From Leptolyngbya sp. NIES-3755 (GTDB lineage Bacteria > Cyanobacteriota > Cyanobacteriia > Leptolyngbyales > Leptolyngbyaceae), in NCBI GenBank assembly GCA_001548435.1, contig AP017308.1, positions 3,233,030 through 3,297,029 of the forward strand: a DNA stretch of 64,000 bases, given 5' to 3'. The notes under the pieces are model-generated. The model did no database searches and was not told the DNA's origin. It saw only the letters and a list, made by a program, of their open reading frames with translations. A program made the position numbers and the translations under genes. Positions 9,161-17,077 of the stretch are shown here, in pieces; position 1 is the stretch's first letter, and every line of letters begins with the position of its first letter.

Positions 9161-9568
9161 CACTTTACTCCTAGTAATTACGGTTTATTTGGTAGTACGA
9201 AAGCTTTTTCGTTGGCGGCTTAGTGACCGCTCTCATGAAAGTTAGTATAGGGAAATGATTAGAAAAGGTGAATAGTAGTTAAAGAAAGTTTAAACTGCGA
9301 AACTAATCTATGCAAATGATTGAGTGAAATCACTGAATAAGTCTTGAGAATAAATACTTAGCTGGGGTGAAACTCGATCGAAGACTGTGAAAGGTTGAAT
9401 ATTGAGAGCGTTATTTGGTCGATCGCTGTGGGAACTATTACGCAGTCAGGGTTGCATCGATTTTGAAGAACTGGAATTTTACGGAGTGGTTTTTCGTAAA
9501 GTTCATTCGCATCCAAATCCGAATGTCAGCCCTGCGATCGATATCCCTATCGTTTGCAGGCTTTTCTC
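9161..9568. other. Intergenic region upstream of the STAND gene
   Basis: About 400 bases between divergent genes. A 75-codon reading frame (9402-9629, TTG start) overlaps the next gene in another frame, lacks a ribosome-binding site and looks like no family I know. GCAGG at about 9556-9560 is the likely Shine-Dalgarno for the ATG at 9569. The rest is AT-rich with no clear promoter. Confidence 0.4.
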
Positions 9569-12500
9569 ATGGCATCGCGTACTCATAAGATTTTCTCCTT
9601 CACGAGCCAGATCACGTTGCTCTGTTTGACCATTGCGTTTAGCCCGATCGCGGTTTCCGCTCAGACCAGTCCCGCAGAAATCCGCAAGTTGGCAACCGGA
9701 GAAGAATCTCAATCCGCGATCGCGACTTTGAAAAAACGCGGCAAACCTGCGATCGATGCCCTGATTAGTCTTGCTAAGAATCCGAAAGAGCCACAGCGAT
9801 CGAGACTTTTTGCGATCGTTGCTTTGGGTGAATTAAATGCGAAATCTGCAACTCCAGTACTAACAGATGCGATTCGTAGCAACTCGAAGGAGATTCGCCT
9901 TGCCGCATTAGCAGCATTATCGAAGATTGAAGAGCCTGGGAAAGAAGCCATTCCGTTCTTGATGATTGTGTTGCGCGATCGAGATGCTGATATCCGAATC
10001 GGAGCGGCTCAGGCATTAGGAAACTATGGGAGTGCAGCAAAAGAAGCAGTACCGGAACTGATCAATCGGCTCAGTGATCAAAATCGACTGGTGCAAGTTA
10101 AAGCAATTAATGCGATCGGGGCAATTCGATCGGATGCTCAATTGGCGATCCCACCTTTGACTGATGCGTTGAATGCACCAGAGCGAGAGATTCGATTAGC
10201 TGCGATCGTGGCATTGAGTAAGTTAGGTGCAGACGCGAAACCCGCAGTACCAATCTTGGCGCAATTGTTAAGTGATGCTGATTCTGAGATTCGGATCAAG
10301 ACAGCATCAACACTAGGAACCTTTGAGAAAGATGCAAGTGAAGCAGTTCCACAACTGAGACAAGCTTTGCAACATCCCGATCGTATGACTCGATCATTTG
10401 CAGCGCGGGCACTGGGGCGAATCGGAGCAGAAGCAAAATTAGCAGTTCCAGAACTAACAAATGCACTCAAAGATCTGGATAAAGATGTGCGGCTGAATGC
10501 TGCTACTGCATTGGGGTGGATTGGATTAGAAGCACGATCGTCGTTACCAGAATTAGTCAATCTATTGAAAGATCAAAACTCTGGAGTGCGATTTAGTGTT
10601 GCAACAGCAGTAGGAAGAGTTGCAGGCACATTACAAGATAAAGCTGCAACATTGGGAGCAAATGATATCTCCACGGCGTACAGCACCCTAGAGACTGCAT
10701 TACCACTTTTAGAAGATCCGAAAGCAGAATTTAATCAGGAAGTCACAGTAACAGTTCGTCGATCGCTGAATGTGCTCAAGAACGAAAAGGATTCTCGGCT
10801 ATTTGAGCGAGTTTTGGAATGGTCACAGGCAAATCCAGCGATTGCATCGATCGCACTCTACATGTTAGCGATGCCATCATTGTGGTTAACGGTATTACTC
10901 ATTCGTCCGCTTTGGTTGCTCAAACTCAATAACGCATTACAACCTTACACAGACTTTGAGATTCCTAGTCCTTTAGGTGGAAGTATCAAAATCCCGTTGC
11001 GGTTTGTATTGTTTATTGGTTGGCTGCACTATCATCCGAGAGTGTTAGATTCTTGGGTGAAAAAGCAGATTGAAGTCGCACGAGAAGCTTTTGCACATAA
11101 GAATACGGTCAGCGATCGACGAGTTTATATTCCAATTCCGGTCGTAATGGATGGAAGTGCGATCGCGGAACTATGCAGCGAAGATTTGCATACGACTTTT
11201 TGGGATGGGCGGCAGTGTTTACTAATTTGGGGCGAAGGTGGAATCGGAAAAACCAGTCTTGCCTGTCAGTTAGCAAAGTGGGCAATGTCCGATAACAAAA
11301 TGGAGCGCTTAAGCCGTCATCGAATGCTGCCTGTGTTGATCGAGCAGGAACTAGACTTCAAATTGCCAGAAGAGAAGAGTCCGTTCCGTGAAGCGATTCG
11401 AGGACAGTTGCAAGCTTTGATTGATGCCGCAGAACCTCTTAGCGATGAATTTTTAGAGAAACTGCTGAGACAAAGACGGATTTTAGTGATTGTCGATCGC
11501 TTATCCGAACTGAGCGAAGAAACTCGCCAAGAAATTCGCCCTGGACATCCTGATTTTCCTGCTAATGCGCTGATTGTGACTTCGCGGGTAGAAGAAGTTT
11601 TAGACGAAGTTCCGAAAACAACCGTGAAGCCGCTCCGAATCGAAGGAAATCGCTTATCTTCGTTCCTGGAAGCTTATCTGAATCAACGCAACAAGCGCGA
11701 ACTATTCAACGATCCAGAATACTTCGATGCTTGCGGACAGTTATCAAGAATGGTCGGACAGCGGAACATTACCGTTCTGTTAGCAAAGCTTTACGCGGAA
11801 CAAATGATCGCGAAAAAAGAAGGCAGTGAAGGAATCTTGCCCGACAACATTCCCGATCTAATGTTGAGCTATCTGAATGAATTAAATCGCGACACCGCAG
11901 AAGATGAACCGGATAACTTAGCAGTGCATGAAGATGCCAAAATCATTGCTTGGGAATGTCTGAAACACTATTACCGTCCGGCTCCTGCAAAACGAGAAGC
12001 AATTCTAGATGCACTGCAAACTCAGACCGAAGCAGACGAAGAAACCGTAAAAATCCGACTAAAGCACTTAGAAAAACGACTGCGGATTGTTCAAGCGATC
12101 GGTCCTGCACAAGATCAAATCTGTTTCGCACTTGATCCGTTAGCTGAATGTTTAGCCGCACTGCACTTAGTTGAACAATATCAAAACGATCGAGAATCTT
12201 GGAGTCGCTGGCTGATAGAAGCCGACACGATGCCTGGAGCACCCGATACCATCCAAGGATTTCTCCTAGCGATGCGGGATTGTTGCTTGACTCGCAGTGC
12301 TGAGATTGATGTCCCTGACTTCGTAATGGAAGAATTGGGGCAGCGAGTGGGGCTGAGTGCAGAAGTCTTACGCAAATCGCAGATTGATCAACGGTTAAGA
12401 CGATTAACTCCGATGCTCTCGAATGGAGATACGATCGCTCGTTTAGAAGCCATTCGAGAACTGGGTGAATTGGGTTCGGCTTCCAAAGATGTCTTACCTG

Positions 12501-13024
12501 CCTTGATTCGAGAATTTCAGGATCGGGACTGGTGCATTCGTCGGGAAGTGGCAAAAGCGATCGGGAATATTGGTCCTGAAGCTCGAACTGCGATTCCTGC
12601 TTTGATGGAACGGCTGCGCGATGACGATCGACGAGTGACGGGAGAAGCGATCGCAACGCTCGGTAAATTAGGGGTGAGTTCGATTCCTGCTTTGGTGAGT
12701 GCATTAGAAGCAAAAACACCTTATGTTCGGAGTAGTGCGGCTTGGGTGTTGGCGACCTTTAATGCGGCGGCGAAACCTGCGATTCCTGCTTTGATTGAGG
12801 CGCTCAAAGATGATGATTGGCAGGTTCGTTGGGTGGCGGCTTATGCGCTGGGTTGTATTGGTCCTGAAGCGAAAGCGGCGATTCCTGCTTTGATTGAGGC
12901 GTTTCGGGGCGAGTATGAACTGGTGAGCAAGGAAGCAAGTCGGACGTTGTGGCGGATTAGCGGAGAAGCAGAAACGATCGTGGCGGCGTTGGGTGAGTTG
13001 ACTCACGCGAACAGTCGAAATTAA
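9569..13024 (+). CDS. Membrane-spanning HEAT-NACHT-HEAT STAND-type NTPase
   Basis: 1151 residues from the ATG, which follows GCAGG at eight bases; a TTG five codons upstream is less likely. A signal peptide ends near AVSA-QTSP (about 31). Then come about nine HEAT repeats (40-360, units like AVPELINRLSD...VQVKAINAIGAI), a hydrophobic segment at about 422-450, and a NACHT-like P-loop domain with Walker A GEGGIGKTS (555-563) and a Walker-B-like LVIVDR (D643). At least five more HEAT repeats (about 955-1140) form the C-terminus. The layout suggests an extracytoplasmic sensor array and a cytoplasmic switch. STAND proteins with such repeats are often antiphage sensors; that role is inferred from the neighbouring TIR, PIN and HNH genes. 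Confidence 0.88.
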   Translation: MASRTHKIFSFTSQITLLCLTIAFSPIAVSAQTSPAEIRKLATGEESQSAIATLKKRGKPAIDALISLAKNPKEPQRSRLFAIVALGELNAKSATPVLTDAIRSNSKEIRLAALAALSKIEEPGKEAIPFLMIVLRDRDADIRIGAAQALGNYGSAAKEAVPELINRLSDQNRLVQVKAINAIGAIRSDAQLAIPPLTDALNAPEREIRLAAIVALSKLGADAKPAVPILAQLLSDADSEIRIKTASTLGTFEKDASEAVPQLRQALQHPDRMTRSFAARALGRIGAEAKLAVPELTNALKDLDKDVRLNAATALGWIGLEARSSLPELVNLLKDQNSGVRFSVATAVGRVAGTLQDKAATLGANDISTAYSTLETALPLLEDPKAEFNQEVTVTVRRSLNVLKNEKDSRLFERVLEWSQANPAIASIALYMLAMPSLWLTVLLIRPLWLLKLNNALQPYTDFEIPSPLGGSIKIPLRFVLFIGWLHYHPRVLDSWVKKQIEVAREAFAHKNTVSDRRVYIPIPVVMDGSAIAELCSEDLHTTFWDGRQCLLIWGEGGIGKTSLACQLAKWAMSDNKMERLSRHRMLPVLIEQELDFKLPEEKSPFREAIRGQLQALIDAAEPLSDEFLEKLLRQRRILVIVDRLSELSEETRQEIRPGHPDFPANALIVTSRVEEVLDEVPKTTVKPLRIEGNRLSSFLEAYLNQRNKRELFNDPEYFDACGQLSRMVGQRNITVLLAKLYAEQMIAKKEGSEGILPDNIPDLMLSYLNELNRDTAEDEPDNLAVHEDAKIIAWECLKHYYRPAPAKREAILDALQTQTEADEETVKIRLKHLEKRLRIVQAIGPAQDQICFALDPLAECLAALHLVEQYQNDRESWSRWLIEADTMPGAPDTIQGFLLAMRDCCLTRSAEIDVPDFVMEELGQRVGLSAEVLRKSQIDQRLRRLTPMLSNGDTIARLEAIRELGELGSASKDVLPALIREFQDRDWCIRREVAKAIGNIGPEARTAIPALMERLRDDDRRVTGEAIATLGKLGVSSIPALVSALEAKTPYVRSSAAWVLATFNAAAKPAIPALIEALKDDDWQVRWVAAYALGCIGPEAKAAIPALIEAFRGEYELVSKEASRTLWRISGEAETIVAALGELTHANSRN

Positions 13025-13081
13025 GCGGCTCTTTGAGCGATCGCTAAAATAAAGAGACCCAAAGCACTAGGAGATTTGCCA

Positions 13082-13492
13082 ATGCTGCGAATTCTAGGAT
13101 TGAGCTTGCTGTATTTCACGATCGTCTTTGGAGCAGGTTTTCTACTCGGACCGATTCGCGTTCTGTTGCTAGAACCGCAACTTGGAACCCGGACATCAGA
13201 ACTGCTAGAAATGCCGATTATGTTGTTCGTCATCTGGATCGCGGCAGGTTGGATCGCTCAACGATTTGCACAAGCAATGCAGCCGATCGAGCAATTGTGT
13301 ATTGGTATCCTAGCTGTGACGGGCGTACTCTTCGCTGATCTCGCGGTGGGTGTATTTCTACGATCGATGACCGTCACCGAAGTCTTCTTTCGCCGCGATC
13401 TGGTTTCTGGCACAGCTTACTACAGTCTTCTCGTGCTCTGTGCGCTGATGATCTGGCTGCAAGCGAGACAGAGAAAACAGCAGACCAGTTAG
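13082..13492 (+). CDS. Four-helix membrane protein, unknown function
   Basis: 136 residues, almost entirely hydrophobic: segments at about 3-30, 45-62, 73-95 and 110-128, with polar joints such as EPQLGTRTSELLEMP and TVTEVFFRRDLVSG. A basic tail RQRKQQTS suggests a cytoplasmic C-terminus. AGGAG stands eight bases before the ATG at 13082, which decides against the TTG two codons earlier. It follows the STAND gene in the same direction after 57 bases and could be co-transcribed. I know of no function for this family; it could be a partner of the membrane STAND protein or simply a neighbour. Confidence 0.75.
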   Translation: MLRILGLSLLYFTIVFGAGFLLGPIRVLLLEPQLGTRTSELLEMPIMLFVIWIAAGWIAQRFAQAMQPIEQLCIGILAVTGVLFADLAVGVFLRSMTVTEVFFRRDLVSGTAYYSLLVLCALMIWLQARQRKQQTS

Positions 13493-13567
13493 CTGGATGC
13501 GATCGTGAACGATTCCGTCACGAGAATAGATAAGATTAAAATGAACATGATGAATTGAGCAACCCCA

Positions 13568-13786
13568 ATGAATCATCCTGCAAACTTATCGATCGAAGAA
13601 AGAGTCGCAGCGTTAGAAGCAGCAGTCGCACAACTTCAACAACCCTCCTCAACTCCGAATTTCAATTGGGTTGAGCAGTTTTCAGGGTCTTTCAAAGATG
13701 AACCTGAATTTGAAGCGGTTCTGGCTTATGGTCGTGCCATTCGTCAGGGCGATGATTCGCTGCTTGGCTTGGTTGATGAATCGTGA
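13568..13786 (+). CDS. Putative antitoxin of a PIN-domain toxin-antitoxin pair
   Basis: 72 residues. The N-terminus is a helix IEERVAALEAAVAQLQQ with coiled-coil character, followed by a serine/proline linker and a second helical part FEAVLAYGRAIRQGDD. It has no standard DNA-binding motif that I can see. Its stop overlaps the start of the PIN gene (GTGA), the coupling typical of toxin-antitoxin operons where the antitoxin is made first. Similar short leucine/alanine-rich proteins precede PIN genes in many cyanobacteria. The antitoxin role is inferred from position and size. Confidence 0.7.
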   Translation: MNHPANLSIEERVAALEAAVAQLQQPSSTPNFNWVEQFSGSFKDEPEFEAVLAYGRAIRQGDDSLLGLVDES

Positions 13787-14220
13787 AATATCTCCTAGAT
13801 ACAGATCACTTCAGCATCTTTCAACGACAGAGCGGAGAAGCATTTCTGAATCTTAAGGCTCGAATGGAAACACACTCGATCGCTGATTTTGCGATTTCAG
13901 TGATTACGCTGCAAGAACAAATACTCGGTTCCTATGCCTACATTCGACAGGCGAAACGGGCTGAAGGCGTAGTCAAGGGTTACGGTATGATGTCGCAAGC
14001 GTTCAGAGATTTAATGATTTTTGAAATGCTTGATTTTGATGACAATGCCGCTCAAGCTTTTGTAGAGATCAATCCAGGTCAGTTGCGACTAGGTGTGATG
14101 GATGCCAGAATCGCTGCAATTGCAATTTCTCGCAATCTCGTTCTACTGACCCGTAATCAGCGAGATTTTGATAAAGTGCCAAATCTAATTACGCAAGATT
14201 GGACAACAGCGATCGTTTGA
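13783..14220 (+). CDS. PIN-domain ribonuclease toxin (VapC-like)
   Basis: 145 residues. It starts MKYLLDTDHFSIF, giving the first PIN acidic residues D6 and D8. TLQE supplies E45, GVMDARIAAIA supplies D107, and LLTRNQRDFDKV supplies N125 and D128. These are the four acidic positions that bind Mg2+/Mn2+ in PIN ribonucleases, which usually cut tRNA or rRNA. The start is GTG, overlapping the antitoxin stop by four bases. The pair stands alone between the small membrane protein and the TIR gene. The fold assignment is firm; the RNA target is unknown. Confidence 0.88.
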   Translation: MKYLLDTDHFSIFQRQSGEAFLNLKARMETHSIADFAISVITLQEQILGSYAYIRQAKRAEGVVKGYGMMSQAFRDLMIFEMLDFDDNAAQAFVEINPGQLRLGVMDARIAAIAISRNLVLLTRNQRDFDKVPNLITQDWTTAIV

Positions 14221-14341
14221 GTGCTCCTCCCAAGCGTGATTAGTAAGGGCATTTCTTCTGTAGGGTGTGATCGATAACCATAATTTCCTTATGAAGTGAT
14301 CGCTTTCTTACAATTGCGTAATTCTACTAGCCATTCATTGG

Positions 14342-14378
14342 TAGGGCTTGTATTCTGATGGGGAAATGAAAAGCCCTA
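14342..14378 (+). promoter_or_regulatory. Inverted repeat in the leader of the TIR gene
   Basis: TAGGGCTT (14342-14349) and AAGCCCTA (14371-14378) pair perfectly over eight bases around a 21-base loop, ending seven bases before the TIR ATG. It leaves little room for a ribosome-binding site, so it may control translation, or it may be a remnant. Confidence 0.45.
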
Positions 14379-14385
14379 TCCCTCT

Positions 14386-14793
14386 ATGAGTGACGTTTTT
14401 ATCTCCTACTCCCGCAAGGATAAAGCGTTCGTCGAACGGTTGCATCAGGCGTTGAAACAGCAGAATCGTGAGACTTGGGTGGACTGGGAAGATATTCCTC
14501 TGAGCGCGGATTGGTGGCAGGAAATTGAGCGCGGCATTGAGGGGACAAATACATTTGTCTTTGTGATTAGCCCGGATTCTGTTGCGTCTGAGGTGTGCGA
14601 TCGCGAAATTAATCACGCGGTGAAACACAATAAGCGACTCGTGCCGATCGTGTATCGCGAAGGATTTAAACAGACGCATCCAGCACTCGCGAAACACAAT
14701 TGGATCTTTTTGCGAGAGACGGATGAGTTCGATCGCGGATTTGCCAATTTGCCTAGACAACTTGCAACAGCGCGGTTGTCAATGGCTCGATGA
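14386..14793 (+). CDS. TIR-domain protein, truncated by an internal deletion
   Basis: 135 residues. SDVFISYSRKDKAFVERLHQ opens a TIR domain, with WVDWEDIP, the NTFVFVISPDS strand, SEVCDREINHA (the Cys...Glu region that carries the NADase glutamate in active TIRs) and LVPIVYREG. The domain is complete to LRETDEFDRGFANL, where full-length cyanobacterial relatives continue into a STAND NTPase and WD40 repeats. Here the frame runs into PRQLATARLSMAR and stops. The tail of such a large protein follows in another frame (14753-14908), so this is the 5' end of a collapsed gene. The TIR fold could still be made as a free domain. Confidence 0.82.
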   Translation: MSDVFISYSRKDKAFVERLHQALKQQNRETWVDWEDIPLSADWWQEIERGIEGTNTFVFVISPDSVASEVCDREINHAVKHNKRLVPIVYREGFKQTHPALAKHNWIFLRETDEFDRGFANLPRQLATARLSMAR

Positions 14794-14908
14794 TTATCTC
14801 AAGCACAATCCTAACGGCAAGCAGTATCAATCTCTTTGCACCGCGACTGCTACGGTTAGCCCTTGGGAGCAAGCAATCGGATCGGTGAAGGGACTGTTTA
14901 AGCTGTAG
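14753..14908 (+). pseudogene. C-terminal remnant of a TIR-STAND-WD40-type protein
   Basis: In the frame starting at 14753 the DNA reads LDNLQQRGCQWLDDYLKHNP and then QYQSLC before a stop at 14908. As I recall, this RGC-W-L-DYL-NP block is the signature end of large cyanobacterial STAND-WD40 proteins. It lies directly against the TIR domain, frame-shifted by one, as if the several kilobases between had been deleted. Confidence 0.6.
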
Positions 14909-15014
14909 CAATTTTGGATCGAAAGCGATCGCATCAATCGGTTTTGAATCGCGCTCGCATTCCCAAGCGCCCACTCCTCTAATCAATGAAGCAAACTCTG
15001 CGATCGTAGTTCAC

Positions 15015-15434
15015 TCACATAAGTAATTCTGGTGTGATCGCGAATATCCTTTCTCGCTCTACAATTCGTTCCTCGTGATTCAATTGAAGAAGTTCGATCG
15101 TCGTTCTACCTTCTGGAGTGAGTCCGAGCAATTGCACCAGATTGAAGCTGAAGTGATCCGTCCATGTCTGAGTACGGGGATTGAACAAAAAAGAAAACTC
15201 GCCTGTTTGCGGATCGAATGAGCCTAAATCTGATCCTTTGCGACGGTTGCAACGCCAACAGGTTAACGCCAAATTTTCTGCGATCGTTTCACCCTTGTGC
15301 TTCTCAGCAATGACATGATCAATTTCATGCGAATAGAAGGCAACTCCCGCAGGCAAACGACAATATTCGCACTTAAAATTAGCTCTCTCTTCAACTTGGC
15401 GACGGAGCGCAACCGGAATATACGTTGTACTCAC
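15015..15434 (-). CDS. HNH endonuclease
   Basis: 139 residues. The N-terminus has a zinc-knuckle pair CEYC (23-26) and CWRC further on, around the HNH core SHEIDHVIAEKHKGE...NLALTCWRCNRRKGSD: the catalytic histidine is in IDHV and the asparagine in ENLAL. The C-terminal half (FLFNPRTQTWTDHF...LLGLTPEGRTTIELLQLN) is shared by a widespread cyanobacterial group of stand-alone HNH proteins. Its start overlaps the stop of the upstream small gene by four bases (ATGA). It faces the TIR remnant tail to tail. Nuclease activity is well supported; whether it acts in defence, as a toxin or in a mobile element is open. Confidence 0.85.
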   Translation of the reverse strand: MSTTYIPVALRRQVEERANFKCEYCRLPAGVAFYSHEIDHVIAEKHKGETIAENLALTCWRCNRRKGSDLGSFDPQTGEFSFLFNPRTQTWTDHFSFNLVQLLGLTPEGRTTIELLQLNHEERIVERERIFAITPELLM

Positions 15435-15778
15435 GAGGCATTCAGCAAATTTTTCAAATTATTGGTCTTGAGCAGAACAATCAAATGCTCGATATGTTCA
15501 TATTCGTCGAGTTCAGCTTGCTCGATCGTAGTTAAAGTTCCCGCCTTACTTCGGGATAGAAGCAATTGAAGCCGTTCCTGCATTTCAGTAGTCGGTCTGA
15601 AATCAGCGATTTGTTCTGGCGTGGGATTATGGCTAATAAAATCGAGAATGTATCGGTAGAAATGAGCCGGGACTGCGGGTTGGCGCAAGCTCAAGGCGAT
15701 GAGTTCGGGTAAACGATCGCTAATTGCTGCAAGTTGTTCAGATAGTTCGTCTGGAACTTCTAAGGTAATCTTTGCCAT
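15431..15778 (-). CDS. Small partner protein of the HNH nuclease, possible antitoxin
   Basis: 115 residues. It begins MAKITLEVPDELSEQLAAI, a ribbon-helix-like opening (strand, then VPDELSEQL helix) seen in small DNA-binding antitoxins. Later parts are helical: FRPTTEMQERLQLLLSRSKAG, then TTIEQAELDEYEHIEHLIVLLK. The stop overlaps the HNH start by four bases, so the two are translated together, with this protein first. Such pairs recur in cyanobacteria. A role as regulator or antitoxin of the nuclease is an inference from the opening motif and the coupling. Confidence 0.7.
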   Translation of the reverse strand: MAKITLEVPDELSEQLAAISDRLPELIALSLRQPAVPAHFYRYILDFISHNPTPEQIADFRPTTEMQERLQLLLSRSKAGTLTTIEQAELDEYEHIEHLIVLLKTNNLKNLLNAS

Positions 15779-15835
15779 CGCTGAAACCGCTAAATCTTGT
15801 CTTTATCCTATTGCATTTTTCGCTGCAATCATGAC

Positions 15836-15873
15836 AAAGACCCAGAGAGATGACTTCACTCTCCAGGTCTTTT
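15836..15873 (-). terminator. Terminator downstream of psb27
   Basis: AAAGACC/GGTCTTT (7 pairs), a CA/CA internal loop and GAGAG/CTCTC (5 pairs) around a nine-base loop. T-rich ends on both strands make it potentially bidirectional; it sits 16 bases after the psb27 stop. Confidence 0.7.
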
Positions 15874-15888
15874 CGATCGAACTTTTAA

Positions 15889-16287
15889 TTAGTTGCCGCG
15901 TTTGAGCGAGGCTTCGACTTGGTTGAACTCGATATTTAATCGATCGACCATTTTCTGAGGAACCGGACGATTTGGATACGAGCTATAGTGTCCAGCAAGC
16001 GAATTGAGAGCCGTTCGCATCGTCGTGAAAGAACTCAGCTTTGCCAGGGACGTATCGCGACGATAGCGGGCAGCAAAATCATTAATTAGTTTGCGAGCTT
16101 CGCCTTGAATCGCCGCCTTGTCTGGTGTATCAGCGGGGAGCGTCATCGCAGTTTTGAGGGTGTTGATCACCGTGAGCGTGTCATCACGGTAGTTGCCTGT
16201 CAGACCACCCGGTGCATTCGTACACCCGACAAGCCCGATCGCGACAACGACCACCAAAGCCAGCAGGCGAGACAATAAGCGCTTCAT
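15889..16287 (-). CDS. psb27: Photosystem II assembly lipoprotein Psb27
   Basis: 132 residues from the ATG. A lipoprotein signal (MKRLLSRLLALVVVVAIGLVGC, modified cysteine C22) precedes a four-helix domain with LTGNYRDDTLTVINTLK, ARKLINDFAARYRRD, the SSFTTMRTALNSLAGHYSSY block and a final NIEFNQVEASLKRG, all Psb27 hallmarks. Psb27 binds the lumenal side of CP43 during assembly and repair of photosystem II, before the manganese cluster is built. A TTG two codons upstream is a less likely start. Terminators lie on both sides, so it is a single-gene transcript. Confidence 0.93.
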   Translation of the reverse strand: MKRLLSRLLALVVVVAIGLVGCTNAPGGLTGNYRDDTLTVINTLKTAMTLPADTPDKAAIQGEARKLINDFAARYRRDTSLAKLSSFTTMRTALNSLAGHYSSYPNRPVPQKMVDRLNIEFNQVEASLKRGN

Positions 16288-16392
16288 AAGCAAATTCGCG
16301 TTAGATGAACAAAAGTAACAGTCTTCTCATCGTATCGTGATTGGGAACGGCGGGATCATGAAGAAGCAGATTCCTGCGATCGCATCAGAGAT

Positions 16393-16418
16393 AAAAAAAG
16401 CCAAGGGTAATCCTTGGC
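16393..16418 (-). terminator. Strong rho-independent terminator
   Basis: On the minus strand GCCAAGG-ATTAC-CCTTGGC is a perfect seven-pair stem followed by seven T residues. It ends the transcript of the two exported-protein genes at 16454 and 17078 and insulates psb27. Confidence 0.93.
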
Positions 16419-16453
16419 GCGTCACTTGAGGGTAACTAGAGGAGAACTGAAAA

Positions 16454-17038
16454 TTAGTCGATCGCGTCTTTCACGGCTTTTTTGGTTTGGTTGCGGGTTT
16501 CTGTGCCTGCACCTACTACACTGTTGCCGACGCTATCTGCCACATCTTCAGCCCCTTTACCGAGTCGCTGACCGAGTTCTTTCGTTTTCTCAGCCGCACG
16601 ATCACCAGTATTGCTCAGACGATCTCCAACTTTCTGAGCTTCTTCTTTGACGTTGTTGGCACGAGAAGTCACAGCGTTCCCGATCGTATCTTTAGTGCGC
16701 TCAGCCGCGTAACCTGGATTTTTGTAAAGTTTGGCGTTACGAGGCTCCGCTTTGGTCGGATCATCGCTCGTGATGTTGCGCTCAGCGTTATCTACAAGTG
16801 CTTTCGCCTTGTTAGAAGGAATTTGTCCAGGGGGCGTATCGCTAAAATTATTCATGCCACCTTCGTAAGGTTGGGTCTGTCCTACCGGATGCGGACCGCC
16901 ATCATCGGCTTGAGGAGGCATTTTAGCTTGAGCGGCATTGCTGCAAGCGGTATTCAATAACAGCATTACACCTGCGAAAAAGGCGATCGCAATCTGCTTT
17001 AAGCGCAAGGATTTGATAAAAGATGCAAGTTTGCTCAT
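16454..17038 (-). CDS. Exported lipoprotein with LEA/apolipoprotein-like helical repeats
   Basis: 194 residues. A signal peptide ends at a lipobox-like LLNTAC (cysteine C32). A glycine/proline-rich part follows (about 40-75, PPQADDGGPHPVGQTQPYEGG), then from about residue 80 a highly charged helical region of 11-residue-like repeats: NNVKEEAQKVGDRLSNTGDR, AAEKTKELGQRLGKGAEDVA. Repeats of this kind occur in late-embryogenesis-abundant stress proteins. I cannot name a function. The gene is downstream of another exported protein with a similar composition and shares its terminator, so the two form one transcript. Confidence 0.75.
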   Translation of the reverse strand: MSKLASFIKSLRLKQIAIAFFAGVMLLLNTACSNAAQAKMPPQADDGGPHPVGQTQPYEGGMNNFSDTPPGQIPSNKAKALVDNAERNITSDDPTKAEPRNAKLYKNPGYAAERTKDTIGNAVTSRANNVKEEAQKVGDRLSNTGDRAAEKTKELGQRLGKGAEDVADSVGNSVVGAGTETRNQTKKAVKDAID

Positions 17039-17077
17039 AAGAATCTCCGTTGAAGTTAAATCATGAAAGTTGAAATA

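Noticed and set aside
9402-9629. 75-codon reading frame upstream of and overlapping the STAND gene
   Set aside because: TTG start without ribosome-binding site, overlap with a strong gene in another frame, and no family resemblance.
11943-12719. 258-codon antisense frame within the STAND gene
   Set aside because: No ribosome-binding site or recognisable domain; a by-product of the codon use of the sense gene.
9500-15800. A prophage or integrative element carrying the defence-like genes
   Set aside because: No integrase, transposase, attachment repeats or tRNA boundary was seen on either side.
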